NCBI GenBank assembly: GCA_009692305.1
Contig: SHZK01000011.1
Span: 1 to 64,000, forward strand
Length of the DNA: 64,000 bases
Reading direction: 5' to 3'
Origin: Gammaproteobacteria bacterium
GTDB taxonomy: Bacteria; Pseudomonadota; Gammaproteobacteria; Pseudomonadales; Pseudohongiellaceae
Of the stretch, positions 26,289 through 35,553 are shown in pieces (the first letter of the stretch is position 1; every line of letters begins with the position of its first letter). The position numbers and the translations under genes were made by a program. Below the pieces are notes generated by a model. That model was not told the origin of the DNA. It saw only the letters and a list, made by a program, of their open reading frames with translations, and ran no database searches.

Positions 26289-28712
26289 TCAAGTTATGCG
26301 TTTGTCAAAGCGTTTTAATATTGATGGAAAATAGAGCAGGTCGAGTACAAGTGCCAATATCACAATCGGTACCAGCAGTTTCGCCGCCTGCTGGAAATAA
26401 ATTGTGTTGGCGTCGATCAGAATTGTAGTGCCGAGCGCGATTATCAAGGTGGTGATGCAAACTGCAGCACCGGCAGTCTTGATCGAGTGGCTGATAGCAT
26501 CCGGTTGATCCATGCCGGCGTCCCGTGCTTCCAGATAATGACTCAGGATATGCACAGTGTCATCCACTACGAGTCCGACACTGATGCTGAACAGCATCAT
26601 TACGAACGGATCGAGTTGTCCCACAAACAATCCCCAGAAACCAAACACAATCGTCGCTGGAAACAGGTTTGGCAGCATGCTGAGCAAGCCGAAATACACA
26701 CTGCGCAATCCGATAATGAGGCTCAGGGTGATGAGCAGTAGGCTGACTGCGTAGCCCTGCAATAGTTCAACTGTGACGAGTTCGTCCATGCGCGAAAACA
26801 GCAAGATGCCGCTGCCATGTATCAGCGTAGCGGCAGGAAACTGTGCAGTGAAATGCTCGGCAAAATATCCGGTCAGGTCCTCGTCGAGGTCAATCAGTTC
26901 CTGATTCGACATGGGTATCGCATTAACAAACAGCGTAATCATGGAAAAATCCGGGTTGATGAAGCTGGACAGCGGGAAATCCTCGCTCTGCACGGTTTCA
27001 TAACCATTGAGATATGCGGCCACGCTATCGATATCTTCCGGTAAGGCATAATAAAGCGGATTCTCCTGATGCTGGACCCGATTCACGGTCTTTACCAGAT
27101 CAATCACGCTGGCCACAGACTCGACATCACCGCGGGCCAGCAGCCAGTCATGCAGTTCTTCAACCTGGGCGAGGAACAGCGGCTCGATGGCGCCATCGAG
27201 CAGGTTTGAATCTATCCCATAGGTAAGCGCAGGGCCGCGATTCATGCGGGTGCCAACCTCGTCGTAAAACTGTTTTATTTCCGCGTCGGTAGCAATGAAA
27301 TCGAGACGATTGAAGTCGGTCTCGTTCAGGGGCAACAATAACAGCGTAAAGAATGAGAGGCCGGTAAATCCCCAGAACAGACTGCGGTCATTGTTTGTCG
27401 TAAATATGACCAACTGTTGCAGGCTTTGTTGCAGAAAAGGCGACTGCGAGGGATCAATGCCGGTATTCGTACTGGCGGACCAGAGCAGTAATGCCGGCAG
27501 TATGGTCAGAGTGAGGATGAACGAAAAGCCGATACCGACCGCAACTATTGTACCGAAATCCTGGATTGCAGGTGACGAACACATATTGAGTGAGTAGAAG
27601 CCGATCGCGGTAGTGAGCGCGGATAGTGCAATGGGTTGCAGGTTAACGGCAACGCTGGTCCGCATTGCGGCGGCTTGGTCCTCGCCTCGATGTTGTGCCT
27701 GCCGGCAAATCGAAATGAGGTGGACGCTACTTGCCACGGATATGATGACGACCACCAGGGGCGCAATGATGGAGATACTGTTAAAGGTCAGACCTGACCA
27801 ACCAAGACTGCCCACGGTGCATAACAAGGTGAAGAAAGTGTGTCCAAGTATACAGATGCCCAGTGTGAGTGAGCGAAAGCAATAGCAGATGACCAACACG
27901 CACGCAAGAACCACGAAGGGCAGCAGTAGGGTGATATCATCCACCATCGCTTGTTGGCTGGATTGTTCGAGAATTACCTCACTATTGACGTAGATATCGA
28001 CATCGGGATTCCGCGCCCGCAGCGCATCACGCAGCTGCAGTGCAGCTTCGGCAATCTGCAAGTGCTGTTCGTCCTCTAGAGGAATGTCCTGAATAATCAC
28101 ATTAGCGAAAGTCAGCGAAGCGTCTTTAGCCAACAGATTATTCGTGAGCAAGCGATCTGCAACCGCACCCTCGCGCAAAATTTTCAATTCATCCAGGGAA
28201 TATTCTGTTATCGGTCTGGTAAACAAGCGCAACTGGGTCTCCGGGGAAAAATAGTCCACCAGAGAAGTCAGCCGGTCATTGAATGGAATCACGGAATAAC
28301 TGTCTGTGAGATCCTCTATGGCATTCAGGACCGAAGGATGGAATACATCGATGCCCTCTGCCGGAATGAAAACGAAGTTCAGTACCAGTGGATTGGAAAA
28401 CTCGGCTTCCAATGTCTCTAGTTCGGCCAAATAAGGATCGCTACGTGTAAGTAATGCACTCAACGACGTATCGAAACTCGCGCGCAGAATGCCAAAAGTT
28501 ATGAGCACGCTGGCACATACGCTTACTGCAAACAAAGCGACTCGTTGCGCTATGCAGAATGTCGAAAAATTTTTTCTGAAATTACCAGAGAAGAGTTGTA
28601 GAGTTTTCAATAGTTGCGATTCTCGATGCGGCGGCAATGTTCCATCCAGCTCTTGATTCCGGTCGTGAGGAATTTCTGTCGATGCAGGATGAAATAAAAC
28701 TTCCTTGTCCAA
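26289..28712 (-). CDS. MMPL/RND-superfamily exporter (HAE3-like)
   Basis: Up to 807 residues from the ATG at 28712, but that start overlaps the LysR gene by 106 bp; a TTG near 28613, beginning LLKTLQLF, is at least as likely and would shorten it by 33 residues. Two repeats of one membrane segment, a periplasmic loop and five membrane segments are visible, with SVGLVVDDTVHILSHYLEARD near the C-terminus as the RND motif with its Asp pair. HAE3/MMPL proteins move lipids, hopanoids or hydrophobic compounds across the envelope. It is downstream of the LysR gene on the same strand. The substrate is unknown. Confidence 0.82.
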   Translation of the reverse strand: MDKEVLFHPASTEIPHDRNQELDGTLPPHRESQLLKTLQLFSGNFRKNFSTFCIAQRVALFAVSVCASVLITFGILRASFDTSLSALLTRSDPYLAELETLEAEFSNPLVLNFVFIPAEGIDVFHPSVLNAIEDLTDSYSVIPFNDRLTSLVDYFSPETQLRLFTRPITEYSLDELKILREGAVADRLLTNNLLAKDASLTFANVIIQDIPLEDEQHLQIAEAALQLRDALRARNPDVDIYVNSEVILEQSSQQAMVDDITLLLPFVVLACVLVICYCFRSLTLGICILGHTFFTLLCTVGSLGWSGLTFNSISIIAPLVVVIISVASSVHLISICRQAQHRGEDQAAAMRTSVAVNLQPIALSALTTAIGFYSLNMCSSPAIQDFGTIVAVGIGFSFILTLTILPALLLWSASTNTGIDPSQSPFLQQSLQQLVIFTTNNDRSLFWGFTGLSFFTLLLLPLNETDFNRLDFIATDAEIKQFYDEVGTRMNRGPALTYGIDSNLLDGAIEPLFLAQVEELHDWLLARGDVESVASVIDLVKTVNRVQHQENPLYYALPEDIDSVAAYLNGYETVQSEDFPLSSFINPDFSMITLFVNAIPMSNQELIDLDEDLTGYFAEHFTAQFPAATLIHGSGILLFSRMDELVTVELLQGYAVSLLLITLSLIIGLRSVYFGLLSMLPNLFPATIVFGFWGLFVGQLDPFVMMLFSISVGLVVDDTVHILSHYLEARDAGMDQPDAISHSIKTAGAAVCITTLIIALGTTILIDANTIYFQQAAKLLVPIVILALVLDLLYFPSILKRFDKRIT

Positions 28713-29500
28713 TTACGATGCAGTGCGTGCAATTGCACCAGTGATTTACGTTGAAAAGCCTCGACCAATGTTAGCTTTGAAAGACAGCCAATTCCAAGTC
28801 CGGCCTCTACTGCGCGTTTAATACCTTCAGTGTGCTGTAATTCAAGGCGCAGGTCGATATTGGAGAGTATGCCACTCATGCCGCGGTCGAACGCCTGGCG
28901 GGTACCAGATCCGCTTTCGCGCACAATCCAGCGCGCGGCCAGCAGATCGTCGTCAGTCAATATCTGCTGCTTGGCAAACGGGTGCTCTGGAGCGCAGAAA
29001 ATCGCCAACTCATCATCGCGCCAGTAACTCACTTGCAACTCCGGCTCCTGCAACTCCCCCTCAATCAAGCCAATGTCCAGCTCGAAATTGCGCACCTTGG
29101 CGGCTATCGCCGACGTGTTTTCCACGTTGAGTTCAATCTTCGCTTGCGGATGCTCGTGCATGAAGTTGGCCATGATGTTTATAGCCAGATAGTTGCCAAT
29201 GGTCAGGGTGGCGCCGACTTTAAGCTCACCGATGTCGCTTTGCTGGATAAGGCTGGATTCCAGTTCCTCGGCGCGCGATATGAGGGCGGCGGCTTTGGGG
29301 CGCAGTGCCAGACCCTGTTCATTTAATTGCAGGCGTTTGCCAATGCGATCGAACAGGGAGACGTTGAAGCGTAGCTCCAGTTCTTTCAATGCAGTGCTGG
29401 CGGCAGATTGGGACATGGCCAGCTCGTCAGCGGCACGGCTCACGTTCTGGTGGTTGGCGACTGCCAAAAATACCTGTAATTGCTTCAGGGTGAAGTACAT
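28607..29500 (-). CDS. LysR-family regulator, FinR-like
   Basis: 297 residues from the ATG at 29500; an upstream in-frame ATG (29575) would add 25 non-typical residues. The winged helix-turn-helix at about 1-60 reads LKQLQVFLAVANHQNVSRAA, then AMSQSAASTALKELELRFNV; the rest is a type 2 periplasmic-binding fold sensor. It is divergent from a ferredoxin-NADP reductase gene, the FinR/fpr arrangement of pseudomonads, where the regulator responds to superoxide or redox stress. A perfect 13-bp inverted repeat overlaps its start codon and is a good operator candidate. Confidence 0.85.
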   Translation of the reverse strand: MYFTLKQLQVFLAVANHQNVSRAADELAMSQSAASTALKELELRFNVSLFDRIGKRLQLNEQGLALRPKAAALISRAEELESSLIQQSDIGELKVGATLTIGNYLAINIMANFMHEHPQAKIELNVENTSAIAAKVRNFELDIGLIEGELQEPELQVSYWRDDELAIFCAPEHPFAKQQILTDDDLLAARWIVRESGSGTRQAFDRGMSGILSNIDLRLELQHTEGIKRAVEAGLGIGCLSKLTLVEAFQRKSLVQLHALHRNWTRKFYFILHRQKFLTTGIKSWMEHCRRIENRNY

Positions 29501-29548
29501 ATCTGTAAAATAGATAACATATATAAGGATAATCAATTTTACAGATAT
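29499..29548. promoter_or_regulatory. Inverted-repeat operator between LysR gene and fpr
   Basis: ATATCTGTAAAAT (29499-29511) and ATTTTACAGATAT (29536-29548) are perfect complements separated by 24 bp. The left arm overlaps the lysR start, so binding would also give autoregulation. The repeat falls in the shared promoter region of the divergent genes. Confidence 0.7.
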
Positions 29549-29609
29549 AGTAGGGAACTCATAGACTCGCGGCAATCAAAATTTCAGGTTTTTAGCAGGA
29601 GAGCAACAC

Positions 29610-30380
29610 GTGGCCAGCATTTCCACCCAGAGCGTAACCGAAGTCCATCACTGGAATGAGTCACTGTTCAGCTTCAAAACTACCCGCGACAGCTCGCTGC
29701 GCTTCGAGAATGGACACTTCGTGATGGTGGGTCTGCCGATCGACGGCAAACCGCTGCTGCGTGCCTACTCCATCGCCAGCCCTAACTACGAGAATGAGTT
29801 GGAATTCCTCAGCATCAAGGTTGCCGATGGGGCGCTGACATCCCGCCTGCAGAACATCAAGGTAGGCGACGAGGTGTTAGTCAGCAGCAAACCCACCGGC
29901 ACTATCCTCACTGACCATCTGCTGGAAGGTCGCAATCTGTACCTGATCAGCACCGGCACCGGCCTTGCCCCATTTATCAGCATCATCCAGGACCCGACTG
30001 TGTATGAGCGCTTCGACAAGATCATTCTGACGCACGGGGTCCGCTTCAGTTCGGAGTTGGCGTATCAGGATCTGATCAAGCGACAACTGCCACAGAACGA
30101 ATTCTTCGGTGAGCAGGTGCAGCAGCAGCTGATCTATTACCCAACCGTCACGCGTGAAGCGTACAGCACTACAGGACGCCTGACTGATTTGATGGCATCT
30201 AGAGAATTGTTCAAAGATGTCGGCTTGCCACAAGCCAATCCGGAACACGACCGCTTCATGATTTGCGGCAGTCCCAGCATGTTGAAAGACACCTGCCAGA
30301 TTCTGGATGGGTGGGGATTCGAAGAATCCCGTCACGGACAGAAAGCACATTATGTAATAGAGCGGGCTTTCGTCGAGTAG
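29610..30380 (+). CDS. fpr: Ferredoxin-NADP+ reductase
   Basis: 256 residues, the size of bacterial-type FNRs. FAD-binding barrel with RAYSIASPNYE (about 50-60), where RxYS binds the isoalloxazine; NADP domain with STGTGLAPFISIIQDP (about 111-126) and CGSPSMLKDT (about 221). The C-terminal YVIERAFVE matches the subclass I end in which the last residues regulate flavin access. It exchanges electrons between NADPH and ferredoxin or flavodoxin, e.g. for Fe-S cluster supply or redox defence. Start codon GTG at 29610 after AGGAGAG. Confidence 0.9.
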   Translation: MASISTQSVTEVHHWNESLFSFKTTRDSSLRFENGHFVMVGLPIDGKPLLRAYSIASPNYENELEFLSIKVADGALTSRLQNIKVGDEVLVSSKPTGTILTDHLLEGRNLYLISTGTGLAPFISIIQDPTVYERFDKIILTHGVRFSSELAYQDLIKRQLPQNEFFGEQVQQQLIYYPTVTREAYSTTGRLTDLMASRELFKDVGLPQANPEHDRFMICGSPSMLKDTCQILDGWGFEESRHGQKAHYVIERAFVE

Positions 30381-30445
30381 CGCAGAGACACTGCAATTTA
30401 GCAACCGGTTGGATGATCGGGATAACGACACGCGAACTGCATCAA

Positions 30446-31042
30446 TCAGGTATCAAAGATTGCAACCAGACAGCCTTTGGAGTCAGGTACATTCGACATA
30501 TCCACGGTACCACCCGCCAACACGGTATTTAGCGCATCTTTAAGATAGTGCGCGCTGGCATTGACTCGTTGTGTTTCGTAGCCCAATTGATCGTTGATAG
30601 GTCCGCGGAATAACACTGCTCTGGTTTCTGGATCAACAATAAAAACTTCGGCGGTACGTTCCGCGCCCAGCGCCTTCGCCAACACCTGACCTTCGTCCTT
30701 TAGAATCGGGAAGTCGATACCAAACTCTTCCGCTTCCTCGGCAATCCGCTTTGGGTTGTCCTGAATATTGGAATTGAACATCAGAAAGCCGACATTGTTG
30801 TCGCTGAATTCGTCGCGCACTTCACGGTAATTGGGTAAGGCGATGCGTGCGATTGGGCAGCCGACACCCTGTACATAAAATACAAGCAGGTCCTTATCGG
30901 CATATTGCGCCAGCGAATGTGTCTTGCCTGATTGATCAGTGAGCTCAAATTCCGGCATCGAGCGCAACCATTCGTCTGCAGTCGCACTCATCGATAGCAA
31001 GGTAATAACGGTAGCAACGAGTAATTGGCCTGGTAATTTCAT
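30446..31042 (-). CDS. Secreted redoxin (thioredoxin-like) protein
   Basis: 198 residues with a signal peptide (about 1-22, SMSATADE). Peroxiredoxin/AhpC-TSA-like fold: LTDQSGKTHSLAQYADKDLL, then VQGVGCPIARIALPNYREV with a single candidate Cys, followed by VIVDPET-type strands. Its C-terminal DSKGCLVAIFDT is like the junction that leads into the haem and copper domains of longer redoxin-fusion proteins, so it may be the free-standing version of the domain found at 23427-25142. Catalysis is uncertain. Confidence 0.72.
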   Translation of the reverse strand: MKLPGQLLVATVITLLSMSATADEWLRSMPEFELTDQSGKTHSLAQYADKDLLVFYVQGVGCPIARIALPNYREVRDEFSDNNVGFLMFNSNIQDNPKRIAEEAEEFGIDFPILKDEGQVLAKALGAERTAEVFIVDPETRAVLFRGPINDQLGYETQRVNASAHYLKDALNTVLAGGTVDMSNVPDSKGCLVAIFDT

Positions 31043-31548
31043 CTAATGACTCCTTCGCTTGAACTTTGTGGTCCGGATCAAACTGATCACACCGACTTCG
31101 ATTTATCCTGACTGTTCGGATTGTGCCCGTCGTATTGCAAACTTCTTGCAGTGGGACAATGCCGTATCTGGGAAGAATAGTAGCAGCATAGTCGTTAGTC
31201 GCCCAGCACGACGTTCCAGTTGTCACAGAAAATTGCAATGAAAGCGGCGCCGCTTGAAGTTCGCATAGCTCAATTAAAGTTACATGAAAACAGAGAGTTA
31301 CACGATATCAGCAGGCGAGGAATTAGTAACTAATAAATTCTGCCCCGAGCTGGGTCAATTGCAGATATTGAGACCGCAATGCCCAGGCACTTAAGGCCAC
31401 CTGGGCAGCAGCTGGTTCCGGATTTAATTACCCTGGTAATGTGGTTGAGCGAGCGGCCGAGATCGAAAATCAAACTTGAAACACGTATAGTGAGTGCCTC
31501 GTCTGGTCAATACTGACGGCACTTCAACATTCATTCTCAGGACTTTAA
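31043..31548. other. Intergenic region, 506 bp
   Basis: Between a minus-strand and a plus-strand gene; promoters for both are expected. A hairpin is visible at 31380-31406 (GCCCAGG ... CCTGGGC) and an AT-rich inverted stretch near 31316-31337 (AATTAGTAACTAATAAATT). A 36-codon plus-strand frame starts at 31283 but has no clear ribosome site. No gene is called. Confidence 0.4.
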
Positions 31549-34038
31549 ATGCTCGCGCAACTCACCCGAATCTACACCAACCTCGTCTTTGGCAAACCCA
31601 TCCTGGTGCTACTGCTGCTATTCGCAGTTGCCGCCGTTTTTTCCTATCAGGCACAATATTTCCGACTGGATGCGTCCGCTGATTCACTGCTGCTCGAAGG
31701 CGACGTCGACCTGGAGTATTCGCGCTTTATCAATAATCGCTTCGGTGTCCGGGATTCAGTAATTGTTGCCTACACGCCGCTCCAGGGGGAACTGTTTTCC
31801 AGGGAAGTAGTGGACCGGCTCACCCTGTTGCGTAATGACCTGCTGGCGGTGGAACGGGTGGAAGCAGTGGACAGCATTCTTAATGTGCCAGTCTTTCTGG
31901 ATACGCCGTTGACGGGCATCTCCGAGGATTACCTCTCACTGCTGGATTCAGAATTGGATTTGGCAGTGGCGCAAGCTGAGCTCGTTGCCAGCCCGGTGTT
32001 CAGTAATGCTGTGGTAAGTCCCGATGGCAAGACCGCCGGCATGCTCGTCAGCTTCGCGCCCGACGAGCGACTTAAAGCGCTCCTGCTGCGTCGCACCGAA
32101 TTACGTAATGGAGAAGCTGCAGGCACGTTGACTGCGGCGGAGCGCAGCGAGTTGCGTCAGGTAGAAACAGATTATTCGGCGTATACAGTCGAGACCGGCG
32201 AGCGCCAGACCCAAACCATCGCGCGCATCCGCGGCATTCTGGATAATTATCGTGCTGACGCCCAGATTTATCTCGGTGGCGCACCGATGATAGCAGACGA
32301 TCTGGTCACCTTTGTGCGTGGCGATCTCAGCAGTTTCAGTTACGGTGTGCTGGCGTTCATTATCATTGCGCTTGGCTTTATCTTTCGCAGAGTAAGATGG
32401 GTCGTATTGCCGCTCGCGTGCTGCGCCGTCGCGGCCATTATCATGATCGGCTTTCTTGGCTACATGGACTGGCGAGTAACGGTTGTCTCCTCCAATTTCA
32501 TTTCCTTGCTTTTGATTATTACTATTTCACTCACTGTCCATCTCACCGTGCGTTATCGCGAGTTGCGCGCCACTCGCCACTACAGCAACCATAGCAAACT
32601 GCTGCGGCACAGTGTGCTCAGTATGTACAAACCTTGCCTGTATACCGCACTCACCACCGCAGTCGCGTTCGGGTCGCTGGTAATCAGTGGCATTTCTCCC
32701 ATCATTTCTTTTGGCTGGATGATGGTAATGGGAGTAACCGTGGCGCTAACTGTTGTATTCCTGATGTTTCCCGCAGTTGTGACCATGCTGCCAGTGATTG
32801 CGGCACCGGCACCGACAAAGGCACCGGCAAAGGTGAAGATGAACCTGACTGCCGCGCTGGCGGCACTCACCGACAAACTCAAAAATGGCACGCTCTACAT
32901 TTACGCAGCGATTCTCCTGCTGAGCATTATTGGACTGGCACGACTGGAAGTTGAAAACAGCTTCATTGACTATTTTAGGGAAAAGACCGAGATCTATCAG
33001 GGCATGACCCTGTTTGACGAAAAATTGGGCGGGACACTGTCATTCGACATGATCGTGGATCTGCCGGAAGCAGCCGCGGAGAGCGATGACGGTTTTGATG
33101 ATGGTTTTGGTGATGACTTTGGCGACAGTACCAGTGACGAAGCGTATTGGTTCACAGCGCCTAAGATGAATCTGATCGAAGACATCCACAGTTATCTCGA
33201 TAATGACCCCCAAACCGGCAAGGTGCTTTCTTTCGGCGCGGTCGTTCAACTGGCGGAAAAACTCAATAGTTATGAGCCCATTGATGGCTTGCTGTGGGCT
33301 TTGCTGTATTCACGAATTCCGGAAACTCTTAAAGTTTCAGTACTGAATCCATTCGTCTCCATAGAATATAACCAATTGCGTTTCAATGTGCGTGTGCCCG
33401 AGTCTGATCCTACTCTGCGCCGCAACGAGTTGCTGGAAAGACTTGAAACCGGAGTGGAACAGCAATTCGGTTTTAGCGACGAGCAGGTGCAGGTTACTGG
33501 TATTCTGGTGTTATATAACAATGTGCTGCAGAGTCTCTACAACTCCCAGATTTTGACACTGGGAGTGGTCATGTTTGTCATCATGTTGATGTTCCTGACA
33601 CTGTTTCAATCATTCAAGATCGCCGTCATCTGCATTACCCCGAATGCCATTGCGGCAGCATTCGTGCTCGGTGTCATGGGATGGCTTGGACTGCCTCTGG
33701 ATATCATGACAATCACGATTGCTTCGATTTCCGTCGGCATCGGTGTCGACAATACGATTCACTATATGCATCGTTTCAAGCGCGAATTCCCGCGTTTCGG
33801 CAATTATCGCAACACTATGTATTTCTGTCATAACAGCATTGGTCGTGCCATGTACTTCACCACTCTGACGATAGTTGCCGGATTTTCGATTCTGGCGCTG
33901 TCGAATTTTATTCCCACAATCGTGTTTGGGCTATTAACCAGCATGGCTATGATGGTTGCGCTCGTAGGGGCGCTTACCCTGTTGCCGCAACTGCTCATAG
34001 CATTCAAACCGCTGGGTGGCGAAACAAAAGTAGATTAA
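31549..34038 (+). CDS. MMPL/RND-superfamily exporter
   Basis: 829 residues with the two-fold RND layout: membrane segment at about 15-35, periplasmic domain about 36-255, five membrane segments to about 415, a second segment about 445 with an acidic loop (FDDGFGDDFGDSTSD near 525), then five more. Motif SVGIGVDNTIHYMHRFKREF lies near 730. It is a second HAE3-like protein, not a close copy of the one at 26289. The cytochrome gene begins 19 bp after its stop, so they are co-transcribed. Proposed role is envelope transport of a hydrophobic compound. Confidence 0.82.
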   Translation: MLAQLTRIYTNLVFGKPILVLLLLFAVAAVFSYQAQYFRLDASADSLLLEGDVDLEYSRFINNRFGVRDSVIVAYTPLQGELFSREVVDRLTLLRNDLLAVERVEAVDSILNVPVFLDTPLTGISEDYLSLLDSELDLAVAQAELVASPVFSNAVVSPDGKTAGMLVSFAPDERLKALLLRRTELRNGEAAGTLTAAERSELRQVETDYSAYTVETGERQTQTIARIRGILDNYRADAQIYLGGAPMIADDLVTFVRGDLSSFSYGVLAFIIIALGFIFRRVRWVVLPLACCAVAAIIMIGFLGYMDWRVTVVSSNFISLLLIITISLTVHLTVRYRELRATRHYSNHSKLLRHSVLSMYKPCLYTALTTAVAFGSLVISGISPIISFGWMMVMGVTVALTVVFLMFPAVVTMLPVIAAPAPTKAPAKVKMNLTAALAALTDKLKNGTLYIYAAILLLSIIGLARLEVENSFIDYFREKTEIYQGMTLFDEKLGGTLSFDMIVDLPEAAAESDDGFDDGFGDDFGDSTSDEAYWFTAPKMNLIEDIHSYLDNDPQTGKVLSFGAVVQLAEKLNSYEPIDGLLWALLYSRIPETLKVSVLNPFVSIEYNQLRFNVRVPESDPTLRRNELLERLETGVEQQFGFSDEQVQVTGILVLYNNVLQSLYNSQILTLGVVMFVIMLMFLTLFQSFKIAVICITPNAIAAAFVLGVMGWLGLPLDIMTITIASISVGIGVDNTIHYMHRFKREFPRFGNYRNTMYFCHNSIGRAMYFTTLTIVAGFSILALSNFIPTIVFGLLTSMAMMVALVGALTLLPQLLIAFKPLGGETKVD

Positions 34039-34057
34039 TTGTTGGCGAGCATTCTCA

Positions 34058-34444
34058 ATGAAGCTAGCTCGGTTACTTGCGATTGCGCTATGTGTCCTGA
34101 CAGCTTGCACTGAAGAACCGGTGGTCGAGGTGATTGCGGACGCGGAATTAACTGTAGTTGCAGCCTATATGGCGAGCCCACAAGCGGTAGCCAGGGGCGA
34201 GGCGCTGTTCAAGGGAAGTTGCGCCGAGTATTGCCACAATGTATTACCCATTGAGACAGATGCCAGCTTTTTGTTCGCGTGTGAATGGCTGCAGGAAACT
34301 GATAACGCAGCCATAGCAGAAACGATTAGGAGCGGCATTCCGAATACACGCATGGTAGGATTCGGCTCGAATTTTCCAGAAGGAGATGCTGATCTCTGGA
34401 AGCTGATTGCATATTTGCGCGTCAATCAGACGCCTTGCGCTTAA
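34058..34444 (+). CDS. Small c-type cytochrome lipoprotein with CX3CH haem motif
   Basis: 128 residues with lipobox VLTAC (about Cys17). The haem site is GSCAEYCHN, i.e. three residues between the cysteines rather than two. NTRMVGFGSNFPEGDADLWK supplies a candidate axial Met and the terminal helix LWKLIAYLRV is typical of class I cytochromes. Two further Cys (FACEW and TPCA) could form a disulfide. Co-transcribed with the exporter upstream. The CX3CH spacing is rare and may need a dedicated or tolerant maturation system. Confidence 0.72.
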   Translation: MKLARLLAIALCVLTACTEEPVVEVIADAELTVVAAYMASPQAVARGEALFKGSCAEYCHNVLPIETDASFLFACEWLQETDNAAIAETIRSGIPNTRMVGFGSNFPEGDADLWKLIAYLRVNQTPCA

Positions 34445-34529
34445 GCAGTCACCGGGGCAATCAATTCAGCATTAGCCAGACGCATTAAATTAATTCAGTA
34501 ATTCTCATTCAGTACAGTAGAGGTTTGTA

Positions 34530-35132
34530 ATGCTCGTAAATGCTCCAGCACAAAACGAAAAAGACGAAAAAGACACAAAGTCACCAGCTCCATCTGCATT
34601 CATGGATGAGAAGTTGTTCAAGTCTCGCTCCATTACCATCTTCGGTGAGATCAATGACAAGCTGGCGCGATCGGTAACTGAAAAGTTGTTGGCCCTGTCC
34701 GCTGAAAGTGATGCCCCGATTTCAATTTATGTCAGCTCTCCAGGTGGGCATGTTGAATCCGGTGACGTAGTGTATGACATGATCAAATTTATAAAACCGA
34801 CAGTGAAAGTTATTGGTACGGGCTGGGTCGCCAGTGCCGCCACGACGATTTATCTCGCGGCCGCCAAAGAGAATCGATTCTCGTTACCGAATACCCGTTT
34901 CCTTGTGCATCAGCCTTCCGGTGGATCTATGGGTGATGCGACCGATATCGCCATTCAGGCGCAACAGATTGTGAAGATGCGTACTCGCATCAACAAGTTG
35001 ATTGCCATGGAAACCGGACAGCCACTGGAGCGAGTCGCGAAAGACACTGATCGGGATTATTGGATGACAGTGGAAGAAGCGATTGAGTATGGCATTGTCA
35101 GCAAGGTAGTGCGCTCGATATCCGAAATTTGA
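34530..35132 (+). CDS. clpP: ClpP-like protease subunit
   Basis: 200 residues. After a 28-residue charged N-terminal tail the ClpP fold follows: SPGGHVESGDVVYDMIKFIK, the nucleophile Ser in GWVASAATTIYLAA, His in RFLVHQPSGGSMGDATDI and Asp in KDTDRDYWMTVEEAIEYG. All three catalytic residues are present, though the Ser motif is WVASAA rather than QAASMG. No clpX or tig is adjacent, so this is probably a second, orphan ClpP paralog whose partner ATPase is elsewhere. Confidence 0.88.
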   Translation: MLVNAPAQNEKDEKDTKSPAPSAFMDEKLFKSRSITIFGEINDKLARSVTEKLLALSAESDAPISIYVSSPGGHVESGDVVYDMIKFIKPTVKVIGTGWVASAATTIYLAAAKENRFSLPNTRFLVHQPSGGSMGDATDIAIQAQQIVKMRTRINKLIAMETGQPLERVAKDTDRDYWMTVEEAIEYGIVSKVVRSISEI

Positions 35133-35142
35133 CTTGCTTGAC

Positions 35143-35553
35143 CTAGTCCGGTTCGACTCTGCGAAAAACCGCCTGACGGCCTTTCGCAAGTGCACACACC
35201 ACCATGAACTCTGGTATGCAGGTGGCGGCGAACGCGACAGCGGTGTTCGCATCCACCAGCTCAGCCTGAATGATGCCGGTGACACCTGCATATTCCACGG
35301 CAACAGTAACGATATTGCCATCCACCTTGCCGTCCTGGTTACTCCATTCGAAACCCATGGATTCTATCTGCGTCACTTGCAGGATGCCGTCCGCGACCTG
35401 CACCCCAATCGCGAACAGCGTACCTTCCGAGTTCCACACCCCATTCCAATGCTGCGACAGATCTTCCTGCGCATGAGTGGGCGTGGCTGTCGCGAGCAAG
35501 CAGAGCAGGCAGAGGCTGCGCCAACGGGTAAACAATCGCATCGAATTATTCAA
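35143..35553 (-). CDS. Small secreted protein of unknown function
   Basis: 136 residues (or 132 from the ATG at 35541). A signal peptide (LCLLCLLATATPTHAQ) is followed by a small beta-rich domain: WNGVWNSEGTLFAIGVQVAD, SMGFEWSNQDGKVDGN and a C-terminal region with two Cys. It overlaps the NnrU-like gene by 8 bp on the same strand, suggesting translational coupling. No family recognised. Confidence 0.65.
   Translation of the reverse strand: MNNSMRLFTRWRSLCLLCLLATATPTHAQEDLSQHWNGVWNSEGTLFAIGVQVADGILQVTQIESMGFEWSNQDGKVDGNIVTVAVEYAGVTGIIQAELVDANTAVAFAATCIPEFMVVCALAKGRQAVFRRVEPD

Noticed and set aside
30263..30532. Plus-strand frame after fpr
   Set aside because: Overlaps fpr and the redoxin gene on the other strand and has no domain or start signal.
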